A DNA stretch of 64,000 nt from Cardinalis cardinalis (Eukaryota > Chordata > Aves > Passeriformes > Cardinalidae): assembly GCA_014549065.1 (NCBI GenBank), contig JACDOX010000016.1, positions 6,931,757 to 6,995,756 of the forward strand, in the 5' to 3' direction. Every line of letters starts with the position of its first letter. The first letter of the stretch is position 1. Of the stretch, positions 22,633-33,850 are shown one piece after another. The translations under genes were made by a program, and so were the position numbers. The notes beneath the pieces were generated by a model. The model did not search any database, was not told where the DNA came from, and saw only the letters and a list, made by a program, of their open reading frames with translations.

Positions 22633-22912
22633 CTGATGTGCCAGCCTTATGTGTTCTGACTGTCTGTGCAGCCAAAGAGCATGTACTACGCAATCCAGAA
22701 GTGCCTTCGGAGCGAACAAGGAACAAAGGAAGAAAAGGGGGCATTGTGCTGTTGGATGTTTCTGGTTAAAGAAACTCAGTTGTAGATTCCAAATTTGAAA
22801 TGTGTTCTCATTGTAATATTTTCAGTTATTTGAACTTATTTTCCCAGCATCTAACTACAGCAGAGAAGAGAATCTTTGCGAAATAGAAAGACTTTATGGC
22901 CTTAAGTTTGAT

Positions 22913-22918
22913 AATAAA
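22913..22918 (+). terminator. UPF3B: UPF3B polyadenylation signal AATAAA
   Basis: The first AATAAA after the UPF3B stop, about 280 bases downstream in AT-rich sequence. Other more distal signals cannot be excluded. Confidence 0.6.
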
Positions 22919-22919
22919 T

Positions 22920-23575
22920 CAGTTGTGGTCAGGAGGGAATGACACCTGGATCAAAAGCCAGAGCTCTGCTCTAAGGCAATTAGAGCCAGTGTTGGATGCA
23001 CTTAAGCAGAGCAAGCTTGGAGCTGCCTGGAGTTAACACAGGTGTTGCTGTGTTCTGTGGTGCTCCTATGTGAGGCAGTGAAAGCTGAAATGTGTCGGTG
23101 TAGCACTGAGACACTTACACAGGCTGGGGCTGTTGAGGTACCAGTGGATAGGAGCCTTTTGGCACACAAGGAGCAGAACATCTGGCAGTGCAGTAACCAT
23201 GTTAGGGAGGGAGAGACCGTCCTCTTCAGTGGTTCTCTGGATAAAGTAACTTAAGTTGGAGTGTATGAATAAGCTGGCTTAAAAGTTGAATATGACTTGA
23301 TAAATTCTCATGTAAAGTCTCCCTACATTGAAATGCTTATTTTTCATCAAATGTAGCTGGTTTGGGCATCCTGTTCTTTTCCAGCATCTTCCCTTCACTC
23401 AAGTCTGAAACGTTTCTGAACTCCTGCCCTCTCGGAACTGCTTCCTCTTCCCTCATAACTTGAAGTATTGTTTTACAGCCCAGAACGAGACTTCGCCAGT
23501 AGCAGGTCCTCCCAAGCTAGCGAATTTTAGCCATAGCTGTTTTTTGTACTAAACCCAAATAAACTCGCACAAACT
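22920..23575. other. Short intergenic segment between UPF3B and RPL39
   Basis: No exon or repeat was recognised. It passes into the RPL39 CpG island at about 23575. Confidence 0.5.
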
Positions 23576-23714
23576 CGCTCGGCCGCCGCCGTCCCTCTGT
23601 GCGTGCGGGGCCGCCGGGCCGGCAGGGGGCGCTGCGCCCGCCCCGCCGCCGCCGCTCCGCCCTTTCCGCCTCCTCGGACACCGCCATCGCCGGGACGCCG
23701 CTCCGCTCCGCGCC
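23576..23714 (+). promoter_or_regulatory. RPL39: RPL39 promoter and 5' UTR with a probable TOP motif
   Basis: A GC-rich island ends in the pyrimidine stretch CCCTTTCCGCCTCCT near 23660-23674. It is the right shape and place for a 5' terminal oligopyrimidine start used by ribosomal-protein mRNAs. The implied 5' UTR is about 50 bases before the ATG at 23715. The exact start site is inferred. Confidence 0.6.
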
Positions 23715-25293
23715 ATGGTGAGACATCCGCAGCCATCCGCGCCCTCCCGCCGCGCCCCGAGCCCTCTCCCCGAGGCCGCCGCGTTCGGGGGTCCCGGCGG
23801 GCGGGCGGCGGGGCGGAGGGAGCGGGAGGGAGCCGGGGGCGGCGTTCCCGGCTGGCCGAGGCCTGGCGGCTGTGCCGGGGCTGGGTGAGGCACTGACCGC
23901 TGCGCTCTCTTGCAGTCGTCGCACAAGACGTTCAAGATCAAACGCTTCCTCGCCAAGAAGCAGAAGCAGAACCGGCCNATCCCGCAGTGGATTCGCATGA
24001 AAACCGGCAATAAGATCAGGTAAGGAGCTCGGCCGGGGCTTCTGAGGAGCTGCGGCCGCGCAGGCTGAGCCGGGCGGGCCCGGCCGAGGGCGGGAACTGG
24101 CGGCGTTTGTGCCGCCAAGGCGCAGCTGGTGCCCGGGAGGGCCGGGTAGGAATGGTGGGGCTGGCGAGGCTTCCGTGCCATTTTTTTCTGTAGTGGTTTT
24201 GCATCAGTGCTCTGCAAGTGTCCACAGACGTTCAGCAGTGCTACATATAAACGGAAACCCTGAACTGTACGTGTGGATGATTTATTCCAGATTTTGTTCC
24301 CTGGTAGCTTCTCTGTTNCTGACGTTCCCCTTCCCAATACCTGTTTTCTCTCAGAGTTGCCGCTTTAGGCTCCTGCATTTTCAAGGAATGGGTCCTGAGC
24401 ATGGGTGCTCTGAGGTTCAGGGAGCAAAGGAAGCAAAGGACTTACTGGATGTATGGGAAGTCAGATGGGTAGCATTAAATGCTTGGTACCTGACTGTAGA
24501 ATTAATTTGTCACAGTTCCTTGCTTTCCTGTTGTGTTTGTTCTCGGGCACTGTGCTTAGGGAAATGCTGAGTGCTGTGACACACCAGATGCACATGGGGG
24601 ATGCACATGGTCGTGCCTGTCCAAGCCCTCTGGTTGAAAACTTGCAGCATAGTTTTTTATTTCATACACTCATCTGGGCTTTTGAAGGCAACAGAACTCC
24701 CTCTTCTCTTTCTCTCTTTGTCCTAAGCCATGAGGTGAGCAGCAGCAGCACTGGCTGGCTCAGGCAGTGACCCAGCACAACATTGCTGGGTTCTGTTCCT
24801 GTAGCTGCTCCCCGCTTGTTTCTAGGTGGGATCTGTGGTTCTCAGCTGGATCCGTGTCTGCCATGCGCCAGGTTACAGCTGGGTTCTGTTTCAGCTGAAT
24901 TGCAGTACTCTGAAATACTTGACCATAGGAAAAAATCACAGATTTTGGTCTCCTGGTTTGAGCAGCTGGGCCATGGGTTCTGTCCAAGCTTTGTGTTAAA
25001 GCAGGCTGCAATTGCAGTGCTTCCTGCTGTGGGAGTGCTGCCATTTTCCTGCTGAGAGCAACTCTGTTAACACTGTCTGTGCTTTCACCCACACTGTGGT
25101 GAAAGCATTTGTTCTTAACATGGACAAGTACATGCTCACAAATTAATGTGCTTTCATAGAAGAGACTTCTCCATGTGCTGTTCTGCTTTCATGTTTAACA
25201 AATGTGTGTGTGCACTTTGCTAATTCACTCTGCTTTTGTCTTAGGTACAACTCCAAAAGGAGACACTGGAGGAGGACCAAACTGGGCTTGTAA
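23715..25293 (+). CDS. RPL39: RPL39: 60S ribosomal protein eL39, three exons
   Basis: eL39 is a 51-residue basic protein lining the ribosomal exit tunnel. Exon 1 contributes only the ATG (23715-23717) and is followed directly by a GTGAGA donor. Exon 2 is 23916-24019 (SSHKTFKIKRFLAKKQKQNR, then PIPQWIRMKTGNKI). Exon 3 is 25245-25293 (YNSKRRHWRRTKLGL, stop). Together they give exactly 51 codons plus stop, identical in exon layout to mammals, including the three-base first coding exon. One proline codon reads CCN and so is unaffected by the ambiguous base. Intron 2 holds an H/ACA snoRNA candidate. The two introns and the TOP-like start argue against a processed pseudogene. Confidence 0.97.
25000..25123 (+). 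ncRNA. Candidate H/ACA snoRNA in RPL39 intron 2 (SNORA69-like position)
   Basis: The segment folds by eye into the H/ACA plan. Hairpin 1 has basal stem AGCAGG (25000-25005) with CCTGCT (25048-25053), a pocket, and an 11-bp upper stem 25014-25024/25031-25041. Then comes an H box AGAGCA (25055-25060). Hairpin 2 has a perfect 9-bp stem GCTTTCACC (25081-25089)/GGTGAAAGC (25098-25106), with an ACA box at 25118-25120 three bases before the proposed end. Mammalian RPL39 hosts SNORA69 in this intron, which supports the identity. The basal stem of hairpin 2 is weak, and I did not compare with a SNORA69 sequence. Confidence 0.6.
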
Positions 25294-25527
25294 GAGAGAC
25301 TGTCCCAGGAGCTCTAATGAACATTGGTCTTTCTGTGTCAGATCCATAACAGCCTCAAGTCATTCCTTCTGTGGTGCTGGAGTGCAGTCCCCAGTGTGGG
25401 GTTTTTATAAGCTGGTCTGGGATGTTGATGTTAACTGGGAAAATCTTTGTATCTGAAACATGGAGACTGTGTTCTATTAGTGTTCTTTCAGGCATCACCG
25501 TGAGCATTGACACTGCACAGGCTTACT

Positions 25528-25533
25528 AATAAA
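25528..25533 (+). terminator. RPL39: RPL39 polyadenylation signal AATAAA
   Basis: A canonical AATAAA lies about 235 bases after the RPL39 stop, giving a short 3' UTR. Confidence 0.65.
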
Positions 25534-25539
25534 TATGGA

Positions 25540-28500
25540 CCTGAATGACTTCGGTTTTGAAAATTATTTCATATGTATGTGGTGGGATTTTAACAGTCAA
25601 ATTAATGGTAATGTTAGTTATATTCTCACTTAATATGAGGAACCCTGGCAGCTCTTTTCAGATAGAGTAGGCTCTGTCTTCCTTTTCACTGACTGTAAAC
25701 CTTCAGGAGCAAAGTACCAATTAAAAAAAAAAAAAGTCAAAATCAGACTTGAAAAAAATCTCTTACAAAATGCAGTACTATAGAGTGCAGTGCATAATGT
25801 CTGTGTACTCCCTAGAATATTAACATGAGTTTTGCTGAGGAGTCTGTGTTGGTTTGATAAATCAGCACCAACCACAGGTGCACCTTAGTATAAAACATTC
25901 TTAGCAGACAGGTAGAAATTTAAGATGGGGCTCAAAGGGAGAGTTTGCAGCTATTTAAAAAGGGGAGAGGAAAAAGGGGATTAAGGATCTCTGATATCTG
26001 GCACTCCAGCTCCCCTGTGCTGGTATTCTCTGCTGGGGCCTGTGAACCCAGTCTACTGCAGGGAAGTGGAGGAGAAGCTGTGGCTCTGCACCCAGTCCTC
26101 TCTGTTCACTGCTCTGAGCTGGGGTCGCAGCTCTGGTCAGCAGGAAATCCCTGCTGCTGTGATGTGAGCCTGTCCTGGGCTGTGGCCAAGCCCATCCTGA
26201 CACTGAGGGCTGCCAAAATGCTGCTTCACTCCTGAATTCAGCCTCAGCTCGTGGGTCTGTCCTGAGAGGCAGTTCCTGAGGAAGCTTCAGGCTGCCATAC
26301 CTTCTGGGTTGCTGCTTTTCACACTGAGGGTTAATAGATTGATCTCCTTGGTATTGCAACTCTGAGCAAATAACTCTGGGTACAGGATGTGCCAAACAGG
26401 TAAATAATGCTCAAAAATACACATCTCACTCAGAGGTCATGAGGTGCCTCCTTCCTAAGGTGTGCTGCAGTTCTGTAAGTCAGGGTGAGCAAGGCTGGGA
26501 TTTTCACCAGCTTCAGGATACTTCAGAGGTATCTTACCCTGTCTGGTAGGAGTCTGGGCTCCAGTTCATCATCAGGGGGAAGCAGTAGGTCACTGCAACA
26601 GGAAAGCAGCAAACAGCAGTGCCAGAGGTGTTTGAACAGAGGCTCGTGTGCTGCAGCCACTCTGACCTCAATGATTTTTAAAGNTTTTCTGCACTCTTTT
26701 TGAAGTGAGTGTTCAGGAAATAACAGTTCTGCCTTGGCATCCAGCTTACCTCCTCCAGCCTCTCCACATCACTGCTGGCAGGCAAAGCTGCTCATAGAGT
26801 TTCTCTGTAATTGCGTCTATGAGGATCTGGCTGAGGAGGAAAACAGCAATTTTATGGACTTGAGAATGGAAAGAGACCTTTTTTCCATGGCATTTGTGGG
26901 AAAACTTTCCTGAGCAACAGATTGGACAATTTATTACTATTTATTAGAAAGTCCCCTCCCTATTACTATCATGACTAATATTTTTATTAGGTGGAAGTAG
27001 CTTCTACTAAGGAACAGTTTTGGAAAATAACTCCTTGTATTATTTTCCCTATTTGACTGAATCTGCTTTTCAAGCTGGACATTAAGGGATAACACAAAGT
27101 AAATTTAGTACAAATTGAGCTTGGGTTAAACTCAATCCTCTGCAGAACCTTAACCAAACAAATATCTTTGGGTTTGAATGTTTTCTGTTGTCTGTGGCAG
27201 CTCTCTTTGCCCTCTCCTCCCTGTGAGGGGATCAGGAATATCTGCAGAACTGAGCTAACACATGATAACTGAGACATCAACAGAAGCTTTAAAGAAAAAT
27301 ATTTGGATATTTTAGTCCATTGACTTTTGTGGATATGTTTTGTTTTCTGAGTGAAAAGCAAAGTGAGAGCTGATTGTATTCTGGAGGANTATTTTTTTAA
27401 ACATGTCTCTATCCAAATCAGCTGCCTTTCTGTAGGTATGAAAATGAACTGAGTGAGACAAAGGGGTGGGTCAGTGGAAGCAGTGGAAGGAAATCTTTTT
27501 TTTTTTGCAAGGGACCCATCCAGAGCAGGGGGTGACATGGTGAGGATGTTGTAACGCATCTAGAGAAGCAGAGTTTTGGTTCTGCTCTGAAATCCCCACC
27601 TAATTTGTCTCAGCACAGAATACTGGGTCAAACCCATGACCAAAGGATGAGGGCACAAGCTGTCTTTACAGGGCTTTGGTTATCTCTCAACAGGAGGTAA
27701 TAACTGAAAATCATTTTGTGGTATTTAGGTGCAGCATTTGTCAGCCAAATTTTACTTTCAAATGGAACATTTAAGTCCATGTTTCTGGGTGGAGCATGAC
27801 TAAGCCACAGGTACTATTGCCAAGGAAATGTCTCCTTCAAGGAAATTCCCAATTCCACTGTTTACTCTGTGCCTTACTCAGAGGAGGATGTAAAAGCCAT
27901 CCTGTGCCCCTTCCCTGACAGCTGTAAAAGGGTAACAGAAGACTAATAGGTAAAAAAAATATTTTGTCAGTCCTGTCTGTCTTATCAACAGCACTTTGGT
28001 TACCAGAGCTTGACACCAGTGCTGTTCATGGAGTTTGTGCTGGCATGAGCACACTTGTGAGAAGCCAGCCTGCTCTCCCACGGCATGGACATGGCCACAG
28101 CANTTTCAGAAGGAGCTGCATTGCCAAGTCTTCAATTTATTAGAGCCAAAGCATTACAAGACTGTTGTAAATCAGGCATTAAATCTAGTTCTAGTGTGTT
28201 TTGTATGTATCTGCTACTGACCTCAGGGGTTAAGATGTCCGGACACATCTATGTATCCACCCAGGCACCTGGACTGGATCCCTGTTCACTCCTGTGGAGG
28301 CTGCTCTTCCACATGTCATTACTGCAGACTGGGGTATTTTGGTGTACAAAATACAACGAGTTTGCTCAGGATCTGTGAAACCCCCCAGCTCTAGTTCCAC
28401 AGAGGAAGTCACCTGTGTGTCTTTGTGTATCTTTCTTCACCAAGATGCAAATGCATCTGTGTAGCCAGGCCAGATCACCTTGAGTTCCTCAGTCACCCCT

Positions 28501-29686
28501 GTAGGCCCCCTGAAAGGCAGCTGGAAAGAAAACCACAACTGCCCCCCTAAAGGAGTTGTCCCTGCAAGGGCTGCCCTGGGGAACAGAAACTCCCCAGTTC
28601 CTGTCTGAGAACCACTTCTCAAACACAACTGCTATTTAAGGGTGTAGGAATAGTCTCATGCTGATGAGAAAGAGGAAGGGGCTGTTGTTTTTCTGAAGAT
28701 ATTTTGAAGCAGTACTGGTCTTTGAGAATGTAAAAAGCAAGTTGAAATCATCAGGGCAGAACTTGGTGAACAAAACACAAACAGGCGAGCAGAGGCTTTG
28801 CCCTTTTAATGCAGTGACTGAGACATACATGCACTGTTATGCTGCTGCAGCAAGGTTCATCAGTTTCATTTTTGAGCATGACTTCAGTAGCAATAAAAAT
28901 AATCTCAATCTCACAGCCTTCACATACCTTTTCCACAGTTTCTGAGGATGAATCATCTTTCCAGAGCTGTTCCTGAACTCTAATCCCCACAGGGGTCACC
29001 ACATGCTGCCCCCCTTGTGTCCTTCCTGCCTCCTTTGCTCTGGCCCCCATTCCTAATGAGGATGAGCATTTCAGCTTCCTGGGATGGGGATCTCAAGGGA
29101 AGGGCTGCCAGGGTGAGTTGTTTTGCATTTTGAAAGGCTTCTCTTGGCCTGGACTCTTCTGACAAACAGGTCCCTTAGCTCTCACTCTACTGAGAATCAG
29201 CTTTATAATCAGCTGTCATAAACAAACACCAACCCAGAGAAGGTGCATATGGCAGAGATCAGGAGATCTCACAGGGAGCTGGAAGGCGTTTGCAGCATGA
29301 GATCCACATGTGGTGGGTCAGCATCCTCCTGTGGGCACGCAGGGTGTTGGAGCAGCTCCCCACAGCAGAGCTGACATGNGAGCCCCAACCATGGCAATCT
29401 GCTGGGCTGCAGCAAGGAGTGCCCATCCACAGGGGCACAGGGCACAACCCCCTCTGCAGACAGGCAGTTTTTTGGAAGGCTGTCCCAAGGTACTGTTCCN
29501 AATGGCCATGGTGCTCCGCGCACACACTGGAATAGCCCCAAAAGACCACAAGACCCAGGGTGGCCATGGTGCCATGGCTTAACCCTCACTTGGGAAGGAT
29601 TTTGAGTAGCCAAGTTCTCAGCTCCCTGCAGGCTTTTCCAGCTGCTATCCAGCATGGATTTAATGGTGAATGGAGCCGGGAGAGCT
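25540..29686. other. Intergenic region between RPL39 and SOWAHD (convergent)
   Basis: No conserved exon or RNA gene was recognised. Open frames here lack recognisable protein content. The part nearest 29686 is 3' UTR or flank of SOWAHD on the minus strand. Confidence 0.5.
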
Positions 29687-30688
29687 TCAGCGCTCATGGA
29701 AGAAAGCAAAGGCCTGTCTAACAAAGCCTCGCAGGGTCGACAGGCCCCAGGAGTGCTGGGCTTTTCCCTCAGCNCCGGAGTCCACACAGTCCTGCCCTGC
29801 CCCAGCCTCTCTGGATGACTTACAGTTGTTGTTGGTGTTGTGAGAGTGCAGCTGGACCAAGTCCTCCTCCAAGGCCCCTGCCAGCTCCTTCAGGTCCCTG
29901 GAGGTGTGTGCTGGCAGGTACTGCCAAGCCTTGCGCCCGTTGTGGTCCCTGCAGGTGGTGTCTGCCCCGTAGGCTCCCACCAGCACCTTGATGAGCACCT
30001 CGTGTCCCTGCAAGGCAGCCAGGTGCAAAGGGGTGAGCCCGCCGCTGGCTGTGGGGATGTTCATGTTGACAGGGTAGCCTTTCTTCTGGGCGTGGGAGAT
30101 GACCTGGATGAAGCTCTCATGGTGGCCATGCTTGGCAAGCCAGTGGAGAGCAGTGAAGCCTGTCACAAAGTCTCTCCTGGTCAGCAGGCTGGGATCCAGG
30201 TCCAACAGCTTGATGATGCTGTCTGCATCACCCTCAGCCACCGTCAGCAGCCACGCGTGCTCCAGGGGATCAAGGACAAGGGGCAGCAGATCAGGGCTCT
30301 GCTCAGGCTTCTGCTCTTGGTGCAGCCCTGCAGGAACACTGCTGCTGCTGGATGTCTTCTGGACAGTGGCAAACCGCATGGTGCTGCCAGGGCTGTTGCT
30401 CTGCAGGAGGATTTCCTTCAGCTCCTTCCTCCGGGAACTTCTGGGGCTAACAGAGAACCTGCCTGAAGTCCTACCCCAGCTCCCCAGGCTGTGCCTGCCC
30501 CAGCTGATGCTTTTGTTGGTGTCCATCTTCTGCAGCGTATGGAAACGCTCCAGCGTGGCTGGCCAGAGATGGGAGCCGCGGGCCGGGCCGCCCCCTCGGG
30601 GCTGGGCGCCATCCAGGAAGGAGAACCTCCGGGAGATGCCAGCTACCTTCTGCTCTGCCTCGCCCTTCTCCCGCTCCTGCCGGGCCAT
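29687..30688 (-). CDS. SOWAHD: SOWAHD (ANKRD58): sosondowah ankyrin-repeat protein D, single exon
   Basis: An intronless gene of 333 residues (human about 315). The start was chosen at the ATG at 30688, in an ideal context (ACCGCCATGG); the frame stays open 36 codons upstream, but those are GC-island sequence without conserved character. Ankyrin repeats: one around residues 160-195 (FTALHWLAKHGHHESF) and one around 215-250 (GLTPLHLAALQGHEVLI), followed by DHNGRKAWQYL, the SOWAH-family C-terminal block. The N-terminal half is Ser/Arg-rich and low in order, with RRKELKEILLQS and a serine run. The function is poorly known; nothing in the sequence fixes a partner. Position and strand between RPL39 and SEPT6 match human Xq24. 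One codon near the C-terminus contains N. Confidence 0.92.
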   Translation of the reverse strand: MARQEREKGEAEQKVAGISRRFSFLDGAQPRGGGPARGSHLWPATLERFHTLQKMDTNKSISWGRHSLGSWGRTSGRFSVSPRSSRRKELKEILLQSNSPGSTMRFATVQKTSSSSSVPAGLHQEQKPEQSPDLLPLVLDPLEHAWLLTVAEGDADSIIKLLDLDPSLLTRRDFVTGFTALHWLAKHGHHESFIQVISHAQKKGYPVNMNIPTASGGLTPLHLAALQGHEVLIKVLVGAYGADTTCRDHNGRKAWQYLPAHTSRDLKELAGALEEDLVQLHSHNTNNNCKSSREAGAGQDCVDSXAEGKAQHSWGLSTLRGFVRQAFAFFHER

Positions 30689-30960
30689 GGCGGTGCCTCT
30701 CGCAGGGCTGTCCCCAGCAGGGCACGGCTCACGCTGCCCAGCACTCACCCCGCGCTTCCCTTGCCGGGCCCGGGCGAAGGAGGAACCGATCCGCACGGCG
30801 GCGGCGGGCCATGGCGGCGGCGGGGCGGCGCGGTGACCTTTGCTCGCTCACGCTGTGTCCGTGAGGCACGGCTCGAACGCGGCTGGCTCTGCCCCCACGG
30901 AGCGCCACGCTCCCCTGAGCCGGCACTGAGCGGGCGCGGCCGGGCTGCGGGAGCGGGCGC
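30689..30960 (-). promoter_or_regulatory. SOWAHD: SOWAHD 5' region / CpG island
   Basis: GC-rich sequence lies directly upstream of the SOWAHD start on the minus strand, ending at the VNTR at 30961. It probably contains the promoter and 5' UTR. No single factor site is asserted. Confidence 0.5.
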
Positions 30961-31092
30961 GAATACAGGGAGCGTACGGGAATACAGGGAAAATGCGGGG
31001 ATACAGGGAAAGTGTGGGAATACAGGGAAAGTGTGGGAATACAGGGAAAGTGTGGGAATACAAGGAGGGAGCAAGAGAATACAGGGAGTGTG
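30961..31092 (+). repeat. VNTR of about seven 18-19-bp units upstream of SOWAHD
   Basis: Repeated GAATACAGGGAAAGTGTGG-like units, with three central copies nearly identical and outer ones diverged. The array sits about 270 bp upstream of the SOWAHD start. The unit is close to a codon multiple, so it creates a spurious repetitive open frame on the minus strand. Confidence 0.9.
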
Positions 31093-32759
31093 CAGAACCG
31101 CGGGACCAGACGGAAGCACGGGGGTCCTGGGCAGCTCAGTGCTGACGCTACAGCAGAAATTGCTGAACCNTATTCTCCTGCCTGAACAGTCTCGTTTAGC
31201 ACTGCTGGCTCAGCATTAGCACCTGAAGCAGTCAAAGCCTTAGGCTGTAAGAGCTGACCAAACTTTTGATAAAATGATGCTGCTAACACAACACTCTTGG
31301 AATTGAGCAGATATGAACAGAATGGAGGCGATAAGGGCCAAGGAGACAATCCCAGGAGAATAAAGTAACATCAGAAGGCAGCCAGCCCAGCTCCAGTGAA
31401 ACCCAGCAAGAAATCAATACTGCCAACCAGAATTTAGTGATTGACTTGGGTTGGGTGATGAGTATCAGGGGTATAACTGAGAGGTGATTTGGGTTGGGGC
31501 TCCTCTCTGGAAGAACCAGCTCTTGANCTCTAACCAAAGAACTAACAAAAGACTCATTGGAAACACTCACTTGAACCCAGCATCCTTAGCAGGGTCAGGC
31601 CCTGTTACATTGTCTGGCGTGTGTAAACCCATGACACTGGTCCCAGGACTTCCTCTGACCCCAGCAGCACCCCAAGGTTTTCTCACAGAAGCAATTCCCT
31701 TACAGCCCCCCTGAAACAGCCCCCCATGGCTGCAATGCTTGTCCTTGATGACCTGTGCTCAGGAAGGCCCAGGTTACTGCCCCCGGAGCCCATGTCCCAG
31801 TGGCTGGTGGGTTTCTCTGATGTAAGGGAAGCCCAGCCTGGGACACTGTTTGGCTCCTTGCCACCCAGTGTTTCATCCCACTGGGAATTTGGCCTTCCTG
31901 TCTTGCCGTAATCCCCTTTGTAGCACAGTCCATGCCAGTCCATGCCAGTCCATGCCTGGCATTGCTGGCAGCTGCAGCCAGTAGTCTGTATCCTAATTTT
32001 GTTTTCAATCAGGACTAATTCTTCTGCCGCAAAAGCTCCCAGTCCTCTTTCTCTCCAGAAGAAATTTCTTATCCATGACTGCTCTGACACCCGTGGTTGA
32101 ACTGTCACCAGGTGGTTTTGCAGCTGGGCAGGCAGCTAAAAGCCACAAGAGCCCCCTGAAACTTTTTTCTTTGCCTTCCCTAAGCTTTAGCCCTGCTCTG
32201 ACTTGCCCTGAGCCGGTTGTCAGCCTTGAGGGCCTTTGCCTTTTTCCAACCACTTGGACCAGTTTTTCTGGGATGTGTGGGGAGTTGGCGTAGTCTCAAA
32301 CCCCAAACAACTGGTGGTAAAAGCATAATTGCCCCTTTGTTCCCTTTCTGGAGCTGCCTGATTTTGTCACTGGGTTTTGGTGGCTTCTGTGGGCTCAAGG
32401 AGGCAGAGAACTTGAACCACACAGGCATGAGATCCTGGTGAACAGTTGAAAACACTTGGGTGGCATCTGGGGAAAACAAGGGGGGAGATAAGGAGNTGCT
32501 CTTGTGGAACGAAGGCATTAATGGTGCAAAGCAAGCCGCCCATTCAGGGCCACCGTGCCTGCATTAGGGACTGGACACACTGGTGAGCTCTGACCATGAT
32601 AAAATCAGGGCGACAACCTCGGGAGTCCAGGGGCCAGGACAGTTACTTTGGGGAAGGACTGAGTTTCCTCTCCCTCAGCCTCGTTTGGTGCTTGTGCTGC
32701 CATCACATGAAGGGAAACCCAAGCGGCACCAGCTACAGCCTCGAAGCTGCAGCTGTGCT
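31093..32759. other. Intergenic spacer between divergent SOWAHD and SEPT6
   Basis: No coding exon was recognised. A small tandem repeat (three copies of AGTCCATGCC) lies at about 31926-31955. Isolated Ns occur. The spacer ends at the SEPT6 CpG island. Confidence 0.5.
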
Positions 32760-33850
32760 TAGACAGGCCGGGAGCTGAGGCNGCACCGGGGCCGGGCAGG
32801 AGCGGCGGTGCCACAGGCGGGAACCGGGCACGGCCGCACTNAGCCGGGGCCCGGGACCCCCTGGCCGGGGCTCGGCGCTCGCCGGGCCCCTCAGCCGCCG
32901 CCCCGAACCTCCGCCCGCCCCGCCCGCAGCTCGGGCTGCACCATCGCGGGCTGCTGCGGGGAGGGACCGGCGGCCCCGCTCCTCACAGAACGCGGCGCCG
33001 GAGGCGGCGGGACCGGCGGGACCGGTGGGGCCGAGCAGGGCGGGGAGGCGGCGGGGNNNNNNNNNNNNNNNNNNNNNNNNNNNNNNNNNNNNNNNNNNNN
33101 NNNNNNNNNNNNNNNNNNNNNNNNNNNNNNNNNNNNNNNNNNNNNNNNNNNNNNNNNNNNNNNNNNNNNNNNNNNNNNNNNNNNNNNNNNNNNNNNNNNN
33201 NNNNNNNNNNNNNNNNNNNNNNNNNNNNNNNNNNNNNNNNNNNNNNNNNNNNNNNNNNNNNNNNNNNNNNNNNNNNNNNNNNNNNNNNNNNNNNNNNNNN
33301 NGGATCAGGGGGCGCCGGGCGGGCTACGGGGGCACCGGCCTGGGCCTCCCGCGGGTTCCGAGACTCGGTTCGGAGCGGCGGCGGCGGCTCCCGGAGGGTC
33401 GGGCTTTGGGGGCCGACCCGAGGGGAGCTGGGGTCACCTGGGGTAGAGGATGTTGGGGTCCCCGCCGCTGCAGCCCGGCCCGGCGACCTTGGGCTGCCCG
33501 CAGCGCGGCGGGCCGGGGGTCCTGCCCCCCGGTGCCCCGGGCCCGGCCCGGCCGCGGCCGGACCTGCCGCGCTGCGCGGGGCTGCAGCGCTGGGGAGGCC
33601 GGGCCGTGCATCCCTTACCCAGGNCTGGGCGCCCCTCGGCACGGCGACGGCATCCCTGCCTCTCCGGGATGCTGCTCTCCTCCCAGAGAAACCCTCAGCC
33701 CGTGCTCGGTGATGCGGGAAAGGGAGCTCTCCGGTCTGGCACCGTGTGCCGCGGAGGAGCTGCGAGAGCCAAACAGCAGCCCCGTGTCCCCGCTGCGCTT
33801 TGTCCCCGCGGGTCCCCGGTAGTGTCACCGGCGCTGTCGGGCTCGCCCGC
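32760..33850 (+). promoter_or_regulatory. SEPT6: SEPT6 CpG island with assembly gap; expected site of the first coding exon
   Basis: This is a strong CpG island upstream of the SEPT6 exons, on the side where its promoter must be. It contains an N run at 33057-33301. No sequence coding for the expected short SEPT6 N-terminus was found in the readable part, so the exon most likely lies in the gap. Open frames through the island are compositional. Confidence 0.6.

Noticed and set aside
30729..31349. 206-codon minus-strand frame with repeated FPCIPTLSLY-like units
   Set aside because: It is a translation of the VNTR at 30961-31092 fused to CpG-island sequence, not a conserved repeat protein.
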